A program made the position numbers and the translations under genes. A model generated the notes under the pieces. It was not told where the DNA came from. It worked only from the letters and a program-made list of their open reading frames with translations, and ran no database searches. Below are positions 8,774 to 16,780 of a stretch of DNA of 64,000 nucleotides, piece after piece. The stretch covers positions 1 through 64,000 of the forward strand of contig NZ_QHKS01000032.1 of assembly GCF_003353175.1 (NCBI RefSeq), read 5' to 3'. This DNA comes from Paraburkholderia lacunae (lineage in GTDB: Bacteria; Pseudomonadota; Gammaproteobacteria; Burkholderiales; Burkholderiaceae). Numbering within the stretch: the stretch's first letter is position 1; every line of letters begins with the position of its first letter.

Positions 8774-8996
8774 TCAGGCCGACAGGTTGTTGTGCGCCGA
8801 TGCGCTAAAACGGCTGCACCAAGGGACAAGAGCGTCGAGTGTGGGCACTTCGATTTCAGGAGGCGGCGCGCCACGCCCTGCCCGCCTGCTCCGAGCCGGC
8901 GGCACGATTCCAGAGCGTCCATGAATCGAGAAGCGCGGTCAAGAGATCGAAGAGGACCGCCTTCGGGTAGGCGGCCGGTGCGAATGAATTGCTCAT
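8774..8996 (-). pseudogene. HAD-superfamily hydrolase remnant with internal deletion
   Basis: From the ATG at 8996 a 46-aa frame reads MSNSFAPAAYPKAVLFDLLT followed by ALLDSWTLWNRAAGSEQ and AGRAWRAAS-stop (stop at 8856). This is the N-terminus of a HAD hydrolase (nucleophile region VLFDLLT), a protein normally over 200 aa. Immediately after, in a shifted frame, a tail reading PEIEVPTLDALVPW runs to a stop at 8774 and resembles a HAD C-terminus. The simplest reading is that several hundred bases of the middle were lost and the ends joined near 8858. The remnant sits where an intact gene would complete a LysR-HAD-PLP enzyme-RidA operon. The C-terminal assignment is less certain than the N-terminal one. 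Confidence 0.6.
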
Positions 8997-9121
8997 GAGC
9001 GAGGCAACTCCCGTGATTGCCGTTCGTTCATGGCACCAAGTATAGAGTTCGATCGCGCGCTGTCGATTCGGTCAAGCAAAATCAATCATTCAAAAAAACT
9101 GAATATCTGTCGAGGCACGGC

Positions 9122-10027
9122 TTAGCTTCGCCACGGCGGCTGCGGCCTGAACCGCGCCTGTAGATATCGCATGAATTGGCGCGTGCGGGCGGGCAATCCG
9201 GCGCGATTGCTGGTAAGAGCGATGACATCGGCGTCGGGCGCCTTCCATGCGGGGAGCAGCCGCACGAGATTGCCCTTCGCGACATCGTCCGCGACGTCCC
9301 ATTCCGAGCGGAGAATGACGCCCCGGCCCTCGCACGCCCATCGGCGAATCACTTCGCCATCGTTGCAACTCAACTTCGACGACACCCTGACGCTGCGCGC
9401 CGTACGGCCCTTGTGGAACTGCCAAAGCGATACATCTTCGTTGTTCTCGCGCAGCACGATACACGGCAGATGTGCCAGATCGTCGGGTGTTTCCGGGTTC
9501 GGAAAGCGCTTCAGAAACGCCGGGGACGCACAGACGAGGCGTGCATTCGGTGCGATCGCATAGCCGATCAAATTCGACGCAGGCAGCTCGCCGATATGAA
9601 CCACGATGTCGTAGCGCTCGGCCGTTTCGGTCAAGGGTTGATCGGTGAGCGTCAGCTCGATGTCGACGTTGGGATTGTCTTGCTGGAAGCCGGAAACGAC
9701 GGAAGCCAGGTAGCGCCGCCCGAACCCTAGTGGCGCGCGGATCCTCACGGTGCCGACGAGCCCTGCTCGGCGCGCACGCAAATCCTCGAACAGCGTGTCC
9801 AACTCTTGCACGAGCTCTGCGCCGCGTTGGCATAGCTGCGTCCCTTCCTCCGTGAATCGCAACCGGCGAGCGGTGCGGTCGACGAGGCGCGTATCGAGTT
9901 TCCTTTCGATCTGTTGCAGTCGCTGCGTGACCGTAGACGGCGAAATCCCAAGCTTTCTCGCTGTCGCAACGAGGCTGCCCGCGTCTCGTATCGTCAGCAG
10001 GAAACGAATGTCGCTTGAATCGTTCAT
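9122..10027 (-). CDS. LysR-family transcriptional regulator
   Basis: A 301-aa LysR-type regulator. The N-terminal winged helix-turn-helix (MNDSSDIRFLLTIRDAGSLV, then LGISPSTVTQRLQQIERKL) covers residues about 5-65, and the LysR substrate-binding domain covers about 90-295. The ATG at 10027 gives the usual family N-terminus; a longer frame exists. It is transcribed in the same direction as, and directly upstream of, the HAD remnant, PLP enzyme and ridA genes. It probably regulates them, although LysR genes are more often divergent from their targets. The effector is unknown. Confidence 0.85.
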   Translation of the reverse strand: MNDSSDIRFLLTIRDAGSLVATARKLGISPSTVTQRLQQIERKLDTRLVDRTARRLRFTEEGTQLCQRGAELVQELDTLFEDLRARRAGLVGTVRIRAPLGFGRRYLASVVSGFQQDNPNVDIELTLTDQPLTETAERYDIVVHIGELPASNLIGYAIAPNARLVCASPAFLKRFPNPETPDDLAHLPCIVLRENNEDVSLWQFHKGRTARSVRVSSKLSCNDGEVIRRWACEGRGVILRSEWDVADDVAKGNLVRLLPAWKAPDADVIALTSNRAGLPARTRQFMRYLQARFRPQPPWRS

Positions 10028-10125
10028 GTCGGTATCGTCGGTGGCTGAAGCGAAGCACTCTATTATCGCCACATAACGAGCCGCGATCTAACTGCGTAAT
10101 GCCCCGAATGGCGGGTTGCCGATCT

Positions 10126-11178
10126 TCACCGCGCGCGCCTCGCCAACCTTTTGGTCGATTCTCCTGTTTTCTGCCACGACCTTTCGTTCGTCGCGGCCAT
10201 GAATCTTTCACGAAATTCACGTGGTGTGATACCGAATTTCACACGAAAGGCACGCGAGAAATGAGAGGAATTGTTGAATCCGTTACTAAAAGCAATTTCG
10301 CCGATTGTAAGGTGCACCTTCGCGTAATTTTCCAGTTCTGCCTTACATGCCAACAAACGGCACGACCACAGCCACGCGCTGAATGTTTGCGACTCTCCTT
10401 CGAATAGACGGTGAATATGCGCAGGCGAAATACCCAATGCCTGCGACACCGTACTCATCGACAGTGCAGGATCGCGAAAATGATCGGTGACATATTGCCT
10501 GATTCTGGTCAGGTGGAATAAGGCAAGATTTGATATCTGCGTTTCGGCGGTAGGCGAAAATGCTGCCACCGTTGCCGCAAACAATTGCGTAAGCGCATCA
10601 CCTGCGTAAGCAACAGCCGATGGCGGGAGAGCGTCGAATTCGGTCTGAAAATAATTGTCTGCCATTCGTGCAAACAATTGCACCGCTGGATTCTGACTGT
10701 TGAGGACGGTTGCGGTCAACGCGTCGATGCCCGGAATTTTCAGCCGCAAGGCATCGGCGGGGAAAATCAGTACAGTCTGTGAGAAGTCTTCCTTGAATGA
10801 AAGATCGTATCTCCTGGCGCTGGTATAGAGGGCCATGTCCCCCGGTTTGAGCGTAGCCAGACGACCGTCTTGCTGGAGGCCACTGTTTCCGTTGCGCTGA
10901 ATATTCACCAGAAAATATTCACTATCCGCCTTCGCCATCAGTTGCGGCGTGCGCGCAACTTGTTGCCCCCCGGCGGCGATCCGGGACAGATTAATCTTGT
11001 CGATTTTGCGCAGGCTGATTGCCGCGTGGAACTGTTCCGGCTCGGCAACTGAATTGCAATCGACCTGCACCAAATGCTGGCAAACCAGATCCGCCCAGAA
11101 TGCTACTTTATCGCGGGCGCGGACGGCATCCGTCGACACGTGCACCAAAGCCGTGCTCGCTTGCAAAGCAGCCGTCAT
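10126..11178 (-). CDS. AraC-family transcriptional regulator (FeaR-like architecture)
   Basis: A 350-aa regulator with an N-terminal AraC-binding-like cupin region (about 20-200; WADLVCQHLVQVDC, then FLVNIQRNGNSGLQQDGR and TLKPGDMALYTSARRYDLSF). The C-terminal double helix-turn-helix (about 235-335) includes LSMSTVSQALGISPAHIHRL and IGEIAFSNGFNNSSHFSRAF followed by FGITPREFRERF. This architecture is shared with FeaR, which controls aromatic amine use, but no catabolic operon is adjacent. The upstream region (11,179-11,378) separates it divergently from a lipoprotein gene. The target and inducer are unknown. Confidence 0.85.
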   Translation of the reverse strand: MTAALQASTALVHVSTDAVRARDKVAFWADLVCQHLVQVDCNSVAEPEQFHAAISLRKIDKINLSRIAAGGQQVARTPQLMAKADSEYFLVNIQRNGNSGLQQDGRLATLKPGDMALYTSARRYDLSFKEDFSQTVLIFPADALRLKIPGIDALTATVLNSQNPAVQLFARMADNYFQTEFDALPPSAVAYAGDALTQLFAATVAAFSPTAETQISNLALFHLTRIRQYVTDHFRDPALSMSTVSQALGISPAHIHRLFEGESQTFSAWLWSCRLLACKAELENYAKVHLTIGEIAFSNGFNNSSHFSRAFRVKFGITPREFRERFMAATNERSWQKTGESTKRLARRAR

Positions 11179-11378
11179 AGTCTTTTCCGCAAAGAGACAA
11201 CCAGCAAAATGTCCCGAGAGCCCGGGAACAACTTATTCGACGATGTTTCGCTAGTCTAGCATCGGAAATAATTTGTAATTAATCGGTCATTGGTTGCGTG
11301 GCGTAGCTGCCCCGCGACGCGGTTGACCGTTTCCAGGCATCTAGACCGCTTCAAACTATAACTCGGGGGAAGTCCACA

Positions 11379-13010
11379 ATGAAATTCACAACGATTGCTT
11401 TGAGCACATGCGTACTTGCTTTGTCGGCATGTGGCGGGGGCGGTAATTCCACATCGACAGCCGGGGGGGCGGCTGGGCAGACCATCAGTGGCGTTGCCGC
11501 CACCGGTTTGCCGTTGCCTGCCGCAACGGTCAATGCGACTTGCGCATCCGGTTCCGGAACGGCAACGACGGCTGCGGACGGCAGCTATTCGGTCACGATC
11601 AAGGGCGCAAGCCTGCCCTGCGTGTTGACCGCCACCAGCAGCGACAGCAAGGTCATCCTGCATTCAGTGGTTCCTGGCGCCGGGTCGAGCAGCAGCAAAG
11701 CAACTGCACATATCACGCCGCTCACCGAACTGTTGGTCGCCCAGTTGAGCGGGCAGGATCCAGCCCAGTTTGCGTCGGCCTTCGGTCCAACCACGGCAGT
11801 GAGCGCTGCTGCGCTCACCAGCGCTCAATCAGCCCTGATTTCTGTGCTCAAGAGCGCGGGCGTCGATCCTTCGAGCATCGGCGACTTTATCGGCGGCACG
11901 ATCAGCGCCGGCAGCCATCAGGGCTATGACGCCATTCTGGACACGCTGCAATCCACGATCACCAGCGCCGGCACGAGCTTGAGCGAATTGAGCACCGCGG
12001 TTGCCAACAGCACCAGCAGCACCACCGCTGCTGCCTCGACCCTCAGCACCATTCTGGCGCCTGCCAACCCCGACTGCACGGCGCTGAAGAGCGGCGATCA
12101 CCGCCTGATCAAGCTATCCGACGGGTCCACGAAACAGGTGACCGTAGATTCGGTGAAACTGACCGTCGCCATGAACGGCAGCAGCTATCAGCTCACCAGG
12201 AACGCGACCTGCGATTTCTCGTTAAACGACCCCGGCTCGACGCGCGTGCTGGTGGCCAAATCCGGCCTTGCGTCCTGGACCAACGGCAGCGGCGCGACGG
12301 GAACCTCCTCGCTCTCGATGCCGGCGCAGACCATCGACCCGAGCGTCATCAACGGGGGCTACAACTTTGCGTTCTTCAGTGGCTCACAGCAAAACCTGTT
12401 TGGCACCCACAACTATTTAAAGGGCGTCACCACGGCGGCGACCAACTGCCCGAATGGCTACGGCAGCTGCGCAGTCGATAACGTTACGCCCTATGGGCAT
12501 CTGGTCGCCACGCCCGACGGCGGTGCGGATTGGATTGATGACGGCAGTCAGGCGGGTACCGCGCAGTTTCACGCGGTGGGATTCAGAAACGCGCAAGGCA
12601 ACATCCTCTGGTTTGCGACGGTGCTGGCCTCAGGCGGCGGCGCAGGCGTCTTCGTTCCGCAAACGACGTTGTCCCTGCCTGCAGTCGGCACGACAAGCGC
12701 CTTCTGGCAAAGCACTGTCAGCAGCACCGGCCTGAGCGCGGTCACGGAAGACAGCCATACCATCACCGCGCAGAGTGGCACGGCCGTCACGCGCACCTTT
12801 GCTGATAGCCATACGGACGTGGTGAGCTACAACGATCCGTTCGGTGGGATGCGTCACCGCGCCGCGAATACCTGCACGACTACAGCCGGTGCGGCAACGA
12901 CCTGCAAGTCAGTGCTGCAACTGCCACTGGGCGGCATGACGCTGGCGTGGTTTGGTTCCGCAAGCACGTATGGCGTTTCGATTTCGGTGAACAAGTCGGG
13001 CAGCAACTAG
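11379..13010 (+). CDS. Predicted outer-membrane-associated lipoprotein of unknown function (543 aa)
   Basis: A large exported lipoprotein. MKFTTIALSTCVLALSAC is a signal peptide with lipobox LSAC (Cys18), followed by a Gly-rich linker (GGGGNSTSTAGGAAGQ). Residues about 35-95 resemble a carboxypeptidase-regulatory-like beta-sandwich (ISGVAATGLPLPAATVNATC). Then comes an Ala/Ser-rich helical region (95-220) and a beta-rich C-terminal half with several cysteines (NCPNGYGSCAVDN near 355). No enzyme motif is recognised. The start has GGGGGAAG upstream. It is divergent from the AraC gene and ends just before a hairpin at 13,041-13,065. Confidence 0.75.
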   Translation: MKFTTIALSTCVLALSACGGGGNSTSTAGGAAGQTISGVAATGLPLPAATVNATCASGSGTATTAADGSYSVTIKGASLPCVLTATSSDSKVILHSVVPGAGSSSSKATAHITPLTELLVAQLSGQDPAQFASAFGPTTAVSAAALTSAQSALISVLKSAGVDPSSIGDFIGGTISAGSHQGYDAILDTLQSTITSAGTSLSELSTAVANSTSSTTAAASTLSTILAPANPDCTALKSGDHRLIKLSDGSTKQVTVDSVKLTVAMNGSSYQLTRNATCDFSLNDPGSTRVLVAKSGLASWTNGSGATGTSSLSMPAQTIDPSVINGGYNFAFFSGSQQNLFGTHNYLKGVTTAATNCPNGYGSCAVDNVTPYGHLVATPDGGADWIDDGSQAGTAQFHAVGFRNAQGNILWFATVLASGGGAGVFVPQTTLSLPAVGTTSAFWQSTVSSTGLSAVTEDSHTITAQSGTAVTRTFADSHTDVVSYNDPFGGMRHRAANTCTTTAGAATTCKSVLQLPLGGMTLAWFGSASTYGVSISVNKSGSN

Positions 13011-13040
13011 ACACCCTGTACCCGATGTCTGGGATGTTTA

Positions 13041-13065
13041 GCACTGGCCTGTAATGGGCCAGTGC
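13041..13065 (+). terminator. Hairpin 31 bp after the 543-aa lipoprotein gene
   Basis: GCACTGGCC-TGTAATG-GGCCAGTGC forms a perfect 9-bp stem with a 7-base loop shortly after the stop at 13,010. No T-run follows (AAACTC), so it is a probable but not classic intrinsic terminator. Confidence 0.5.
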
Positions 13066-13149
13066 AAACTCATGTCGATGCTATGTAGATGATCGCGACA
13101 ACCAAGCTGATCGGCGCTTGACAACTCACTGCTCATAGAAGTCGACCCT

Positions 13150-13216
13150 TATGCACTTCGGCTCCGACAGCAGTGGCGAACGCGGTGCTGCAATCTACAC
13201 TCTGGTCGGCACCGCC
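13150..13216 (+). pseudogene. IS66-family transposase (tnpC) remnant, left part
   Basis: The plus-strand frame reads MHFGSDSSGERGAAIYTLVG then TA, the near-C-terminal block of IS66-family transposases (F-x-GSD-GGER-AA-IYTL-GTA). The frame ends at 13,216, where the RIT element begins. The missing continuation (KLNGLDPEAYLRHVIARIAD) is found after the element at 16,648. Upstream of about 13,150 no further transposase similarity was seen, so the IS was already a fragment. Confidence 0.75.
13211..13216. repeat. Left copy of the 6-bp direct repeat (ACCGCC) flanking the RIT element
   Basis: ACCGCC at 13,211-13,216 is repeated at 16,642-16,647 on the far side of the recombinase element. Removing 13,217-16,647 restores an uninterrupted IS66 transposase frame (GTA-KLNGLDP). 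The 6 bp are therefore either a target duplication or the crossover (overlap) sequence of a tyrosine-recombinase reaction. Confidence 0.7.
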
Positions 13217-13238
13217 CTATGCCGCATCCGGCATAGGG
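13215..13238. repeat. Palindrome at the left tip of the RIT element
   Basis: CCCTATGCC-GCATCC-GGCATAGGG has 9-bp perfect arms. It lies outside the 27-bp terminal inverted repeat but mostly inside the element as defined by the interrupted IS66 frame, and has no counterpart at the right end. It carries the same TATGCCG motif as the other terminal repeats and may be an extra recombinase arm site. Confidence 0.6.
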
Positions 13239-13242
13239 CAGA

Positions 13243-13269
13243 TCATGCCGAATCCCGTGCTATGCCGAA
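13243..13269 (+). repeat. RIT terminal inverted repeat, left
   Basis: A 27-bp sequence beginning TCATGCCGAATCCCG and ending CTATGCCGAA, identical in reverse complement to 16,615-16,641. It contains two copies of the ATGCCGAA motif in direct orientation. Confidence 0.85.
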
Positions 13270-13355
13270 CGGCTGGTGCTGATGGCGATTTGGGCACCGC
13301 AAAAGCGACCTCGCTGCCGATCATACATCGTGCGCGTTCGGCATAGTCGGACTCT

Positions 13356-14357
13356 TCACAACGCGGTTAGGAACTCAAGTAGTTTATCGCCTGCACGGTA
13401 TCGACCCAATGGTTTGCCGTTCGAGGACTTGACTTTAGCCAGCGCGGCTTCCTTGAGGGCTAAATGAGCGTGCAAATAGACCTGAGTGGTTTCGACCGAT
13501 TCGTGTCCTAACCACAACGCAATGACGGAGCAGTCGACGCCGGCATGAAGTAGTTCCATTGCAGCGCTGTGCCTGAGGACGTGTGGCGTGATTCGCTTAC
13601 GTGTCAAGGACGAGCAGCAGGCACTCGCGGTGGATACATACTTGCCCAGAAGATGTTGCACAGAGTCAGAGCTGAGCCGACCGCCGCTTATATTAGGGAA
13701 CAACGCGTGCGCGCCGTTGCGCGGGGGCTCTTGCAGCCAGGCTTTGAGCGTGGCGATGGTATGCGTTGTCAATGGCGTGCATCGTTCTTTGCGCCCCTTG
13801 CCGAGGCAGCGAACGTGTGCGCCGCGACCCACTTGCACCGAATCACGATCGAGCCCTGTCAATTCGGAGAGTCTCAACCCCGTCTGAATCGCGAGCAATA
13901 GCAGAGCATAGTCCCGACGTCCAAGCCACGTTGTTCTATCAGGAGTAGCAAGAAGCGCTTCGATCTCAGTGCGTGTCAGAAACTGAACGAGTCGCTTATC
14001 GTATCGCTTGGTCGGTATCGCGAGTACACGCTGGATGTGCGCGGCGTATGCAGGCTCCTCGAATGCGGTGAAGCGGAAAAAGGACCGGATCGCGGTTAGA
14101 CGGAGGTTGCGTGTCCGTACGCTGACTGATCGCTGCGTCTCCAGATCCTCGAGAAACGCGGCAATCAGCGGCGCGTCAAGATCGCACAGGTCGAGGCTGG
14201 ATGGGGGCTTCCGCAGGCAGGCTTGTGCGAACTTGAACAACAGACGAAACGTGTCTCGATACGATGCGATAGTGTGTGGGCTGACGTGGCGTTGCCGCAT
14301 CAATCGCTCTGTGAAGAAGCGTTCGATCAACGCAGGCAGGATGTGGGTTGGTCTCAT
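13356..14357 (-). CDS. ritC: RIT element tyrosine recombinase, third gene
   Basis: A 333-aa tyrosine recombinase. The SAM-like N-terminal core-binding region (about 10-110) is followed by the catalytic domain with the expected residues: Arg in QTGLRLSEL, His-x-x-Arg in HVLRHSAAMELL, the LGH block (IALWLGHESVETT) and the tyrosine nucleophile in TTQVYLHAH. The ATG overlaps the stop of the preceding recombinase by 4 bp. In RIT elements all three recombinases are thought to act together on the terminal repeats. This copy looks intact. The symbol follows gene order in described RIT elements and is an assignment by position. Confidence 0.85.
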   Translation of the reverse strand: MRPTHILPALIERFFTERLMRQRHVSPHTIASYRDTFRLLFKFAQACLRKPPSSLDLCDLDAPLIAAFLEDLETQRSVSVRTRNLRLTAIRSFFRFTAFEEPAYAAHIQRVLAIPTKRYDKRLVQFLTRTEIEALLATPDRTTWLGRRDYALLLLAIQTGLRLSELTGLDRDSVQVGRGAHVRCLGKGRKERCTPLTTHTIATLKAWLQEPPRNGAHALFPNISGGRLSSDSVQHLLGKYVSTASACCSSLTRKRITPHVLRHSAAMELLHAGVDCSVIALWLGHESVETTQVYLHAHLALKEAALAKVKSSNGKPLGRYRAGDKLLEFLTAL

Positions 14358-15280
14358 GATGGGGCTCCCCAGCGCACGTCGAGCCTTCGCGCGGCGAGCC
14401 CCATCAATTCAGGACACGCCGACAGATACCAGTACGTGTCGCGCACACAGGTGTGCCCCAGATACGTGGACAGCACGGGTAACCATGATTCGACGCTTTG
14501 GCCCGATCGATACCAGGCGAGCAGCGTCTGAACTGCGAAGCGATGCCGGAAGTCATGCAGACGAGGACCGGAATGGGCATCGGGGCTTCGAAGCCCGGTT
14601 CGCCGTGAAAGCTTCAAAAATACCGGATGAACGTATTGGTGCAACAGTTTGCCACCTTGCTCAGCGATGAAAAAGTATGAACTGTGCGGTGGCCAGATGT
14701 GCGCGTCTCGTCGCTGCGCATAGTGCGCCAATACGGCTCTGGTTGTGTGGTGGACCGGGACAAGGCGTGACTTACCGAACTTGGTGTCGCGGATCGTGAT
14801 AACGCCGTCTTCCAGATCAACGTCTTCTCGTCGCAGGTTAAGTACTTCACCGATCCTCAGTCCAGTCACGGCCAGCAGTCCGAACAGACAGTGATACGTC
14901 CACCGACGCAAGCCATCTGCTGGAGGAAGTTCTAACGCAGCCGTCAACAACTTCTGTATCTCTACGTCGGTGTAGAGATAGGGCCTCGGGCGTGATGGAC
15001 CAACAAAAATGCCCAACGGTGGCACTTCCGTCCTGATTTCCGCAATGCGCCGATAGCGTGCAAATCCGCGCACATCTGTTAAACGTAACGCCCATGACGC
15101 GCGCCCGTCTATAGGCAGCATTGCCCACTCAAGAGCGAGCTTGTGCGTGATAATGGTAGCGGCGCGGCCATCCATAAAACGGACAAAGCTCGTTAGCCGC
15201 CTCTCCTGGTTCTCAAACTTGAACCCAAAACCACGACGCATGAGCACGTACTGCCGAAGCGCTTGCGAGAGAGTGTTCAT
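14354..15280 (-). CDS. ritB: RIT element tyrosine recombinase, second gene
   Basis: A 308-aa tyrosine recombinase starting MNTLSQALRQYVLMRRGFGF. This start is chosen because GGAGG lies six bases upstream and the ATG overlaps the previous stop by 4 bp. Catalytic residues are present: Arg in TGLRIGEVLNLRREDVDLED, HDFRHRFA (His-x-x-Arg), YLGHTCVRDTYWYLSA with the nucleophilic Tyr. It is the middle gene of three in the trio. No frameshift is seen, so the element may still be active. Confidence 0.85.
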   Translation of the reverse strand: MNTLSQALRQYVLMRRGFGFKFENQERRLTSFVRFMDGRAATIITHKLALEWAMLPIDGRASWALRLTDVRGFARYRRIAEIRTEVPPLGIFVGPSRPRPYLYTDVEIQKLLTAALELPPADGLRRWTYHCLFGLLAVTGLRIGEVLNLRREDVDLEDGVITIRDTKFGKSRLVPVHHTTRAVLAHYAQRRDAHIWPPHSSYFFIAEQGGKLLHQYVHPVFLKLSRRTGLRSPDAHSGPRLHDFRHRFAVQTLLAWYRSGQSVESWLPVLSTYLGHTCVRDTYWYLSACPELMGLAARRLDVRWGAPS

Positions 15281-16518
15281 TGCACACCTCCCGGCCACGG
15301 CAGGCCAAGCGTGCGCAGCGAGGCGATATCGACCTTCGCATAGATTCGGGTCGTGTCATGATCCTGATGACGGAGAACTTGACCGATCTGTGTCAATGAC
15401 GCACCGGCTCGGAGCAACTGAGTCGCGAGGCTATGCCGGAAGAGATGTGCGCCCTTGTGCGAAACATTATCGATTCCCGCGCGTGTGAGTGCCATCGTGG
15501 CGATCATGGAAACCGCCGCCGACGATGCAAACCCTACGTGCGGAGCCAGGTGCCGGAGAAACACGCGTCGACTCCCGGATTGCGGCCGCCCGTGCTTTAG
15601 GTAGTCCACCATTGCGGCGCCAACCTCCGCCGGCAACGGTAGCTCAGCGCGTCGCCTTCCCTTGCCGTGAACGGCAAGTTGGCCAATACGCCAGTCAATA
15701 TCATCGAGCGTCAGCAACGTAATCTCATTTGCTCGCAGTCCAAGGCGAGCAAGCAGCAACAAGATCGCGTAGTCTCTGCGTCCGACGGAAGTATGCCGGT
15801 CACAGCCGTTGAGCACGGTTTGAACCTGGTCGGGCAGCAGATAGGTGGGAAGCGATGTGAACTGCCACGCTCTCACACCTGGTACGCAGCTCGCAAGATC
15901 GGCGGCAATGTAACCTCGGTATTGCAGAAAGCGCATGAACGCGCGAATGGCCGAGCACATATGTTTCGCGGATTGCGGACTATGGTCTCTTGCATGACGT
16001 TCGACGAAGGTCATGACGTCCGAACCAGTCAGGCTGGTGACTTGCGGATACCCAGACAGGCAATGCTCCCGCAAAAACTGCCGAGCGAAAGGGACATGGC
16101 GAACGGCAGACACGTGCGCCAATCCGCGCTCCTGGATCAGATATCGGTCAAAATCCCGCACAATCTGTTCGAGCTCGTCCAGTGCGAGAGGTGGCTTGGC
16201 AGGAATTGCATCGATCTCTCGAAGCAGACCGAGCAGTCTGATCAATGCAGGACGATCACTGAGAAATGGACATCGATATCGGCGACGGAACTCCTGATAC
16301 TCGTCTATCGATTGCTCGTTGATGTCGTTAAGCTCAAGCCGTTTGCGTGCGAGCCAATGACTGAAGTCGCAAGCCACGCGAAGATTGCGCCATGCTCCTT
16401 GCCGACAATGTCCCTCTCGCAGCAGCCGCGCTGCGAACAGATCGATATGAACTCCCAACGGCCCTTCGTGAAGCCGTTTCAGCATCTTGGGACTGTCGTA
16501 ATACGCTTCGATGGTCAT
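15277..16518 (-). CDS. ritA: RIT element tyrosine recombinase, first gene
   Basis: A 413-aa tyrosine recombinase, the longest of the trio and the first transcribed. AAGGAG lies five bases before the ATG. It has an extended N-terminal region (1-110), a core-binding domain (about 115-215) and a catalytic domain with Arg in LGLRANEITLL, HLFRHSLATQLL (His-x-x-Arg), LRHQDHDTTRIYAKVD (second His and Tyr nucleophile). It starts only about 40 bp inside the inner right-end repeat, so recombinase binding at that end could autoregulate transcription (inference). Confidence 0.85.
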   Translation of the reverse strand: MTIEAYYDSPKMLKRLHEGPLGVHIDLFAARLLREGHCRQGAWRNLRVACDFSHWLARKRLELNDINEQSIDEYQEFRRRYRCPFLSDRPALIRLLGLLREIDAIPAKPPLALDELEQIVRDFDRYLIQERGLAHVSAVRHVPFARQFLREHCLSGYPQVTSLTGSDVMTFVERHARDHSPQSAKHMCSAIRAFMRFLQYRGYIAADLASCVPGVRAWQFTSLPTYLLPDQVQTVLNGCDRHTSVGRRDYAILLLLARLGLRANEITLLTLDDIDWRIGQLAVHGKGRRRAELPLPAEVGAAMVDYLKHGRPQSGSRRVFLRHLAPHVGFASSAAVSMIATMALTRAGIDNVSHKGAHLFRHSLATQLLRAGASLTQIGQVLRHQDHDTTRIYAKVDIASLRTLGLPWPGGVQ

Positions 16519-16614
16519 GTCTACTCCTTCCCGCCAAAATGACAGGAGAGAGCCTCAGACTATGCCGAATGCGCAAACCGCATCGCATGACCAGGAGTGA
16601 ATGATACGAAACGC

Positions 16615-16641
16615 TTCGGCATAGCACGGGATTCGGCATGA
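16615..16641 (-). repeat. RIT terminal inverted repeat, right
   Basis: A 27-bp exact reverse complement of 13,243-13,269. Its outer edge touches the ACCGCC repeat at 16,642, which marks the right border of the element. Confidence 0.85.
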
Positions 16642-16780
16642 ACCGCCAAACTGAATGGCCTTGATCCCGAGGCCTACCTGCGCCACGTCATCGCTCGCAT
16701 CGCCGACTATCCCGTCAATCCGTGTCGACGAACTGCTGCCATGGATTGTTGCTGATCGACTGTGCATCCCTGACTCATAA
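16642..16780 (+). pseudogene. IS66-family transposase (tnpC) remnant, right part
   Basis: After the ACCGCC repeat the plus strand reads KLNGLDPEAYLRHVIARIAD then YPVN, the C-terminal block of IS66 transposases. An extra C in AATCCGTGTCG (near 16,719) then shifts the frame. In the restored frame the sequence continues VDELLPWIVADRLCIPDS to a stop at 16,778-16,780. It is the continuation of the fragment at 13,150-13,216, split by the RIT element and also frameshifted. Confidence 0.8.

Larger units (their letters stand above)
13217..16641 (-). mobile_element. RIT (recombinase-in-trio) element
   Basis: A 3.4-kb element holding three tandem tyrosine recombinase genes on the minus strand, each overlapping the next by 4 bp (ATGA). 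It is bounded by a perfect 27-bp inverted repeat (13,243-13,269 and 16,615-16,641) plus an inner repeat with one mismatch (13,331-13,348 and 16,558-16,575). The decamer CTATGCCGAA or close variants recurs five times at the left end and three times at the right, in both orientations. This is the organisation described for RIT elements in Cupriavidus and other Proteobacteria. The element splits an IS66 transposase remnant, which fixes its borders. Confidence 0.85.

Noticed and set aside
13217..16641. Integron or prophage integrase module
   Set aside because: Three recombinases in tandem with terminal inverted repeats and no cargo, attC sites or phage genes fit a RIT element instead.
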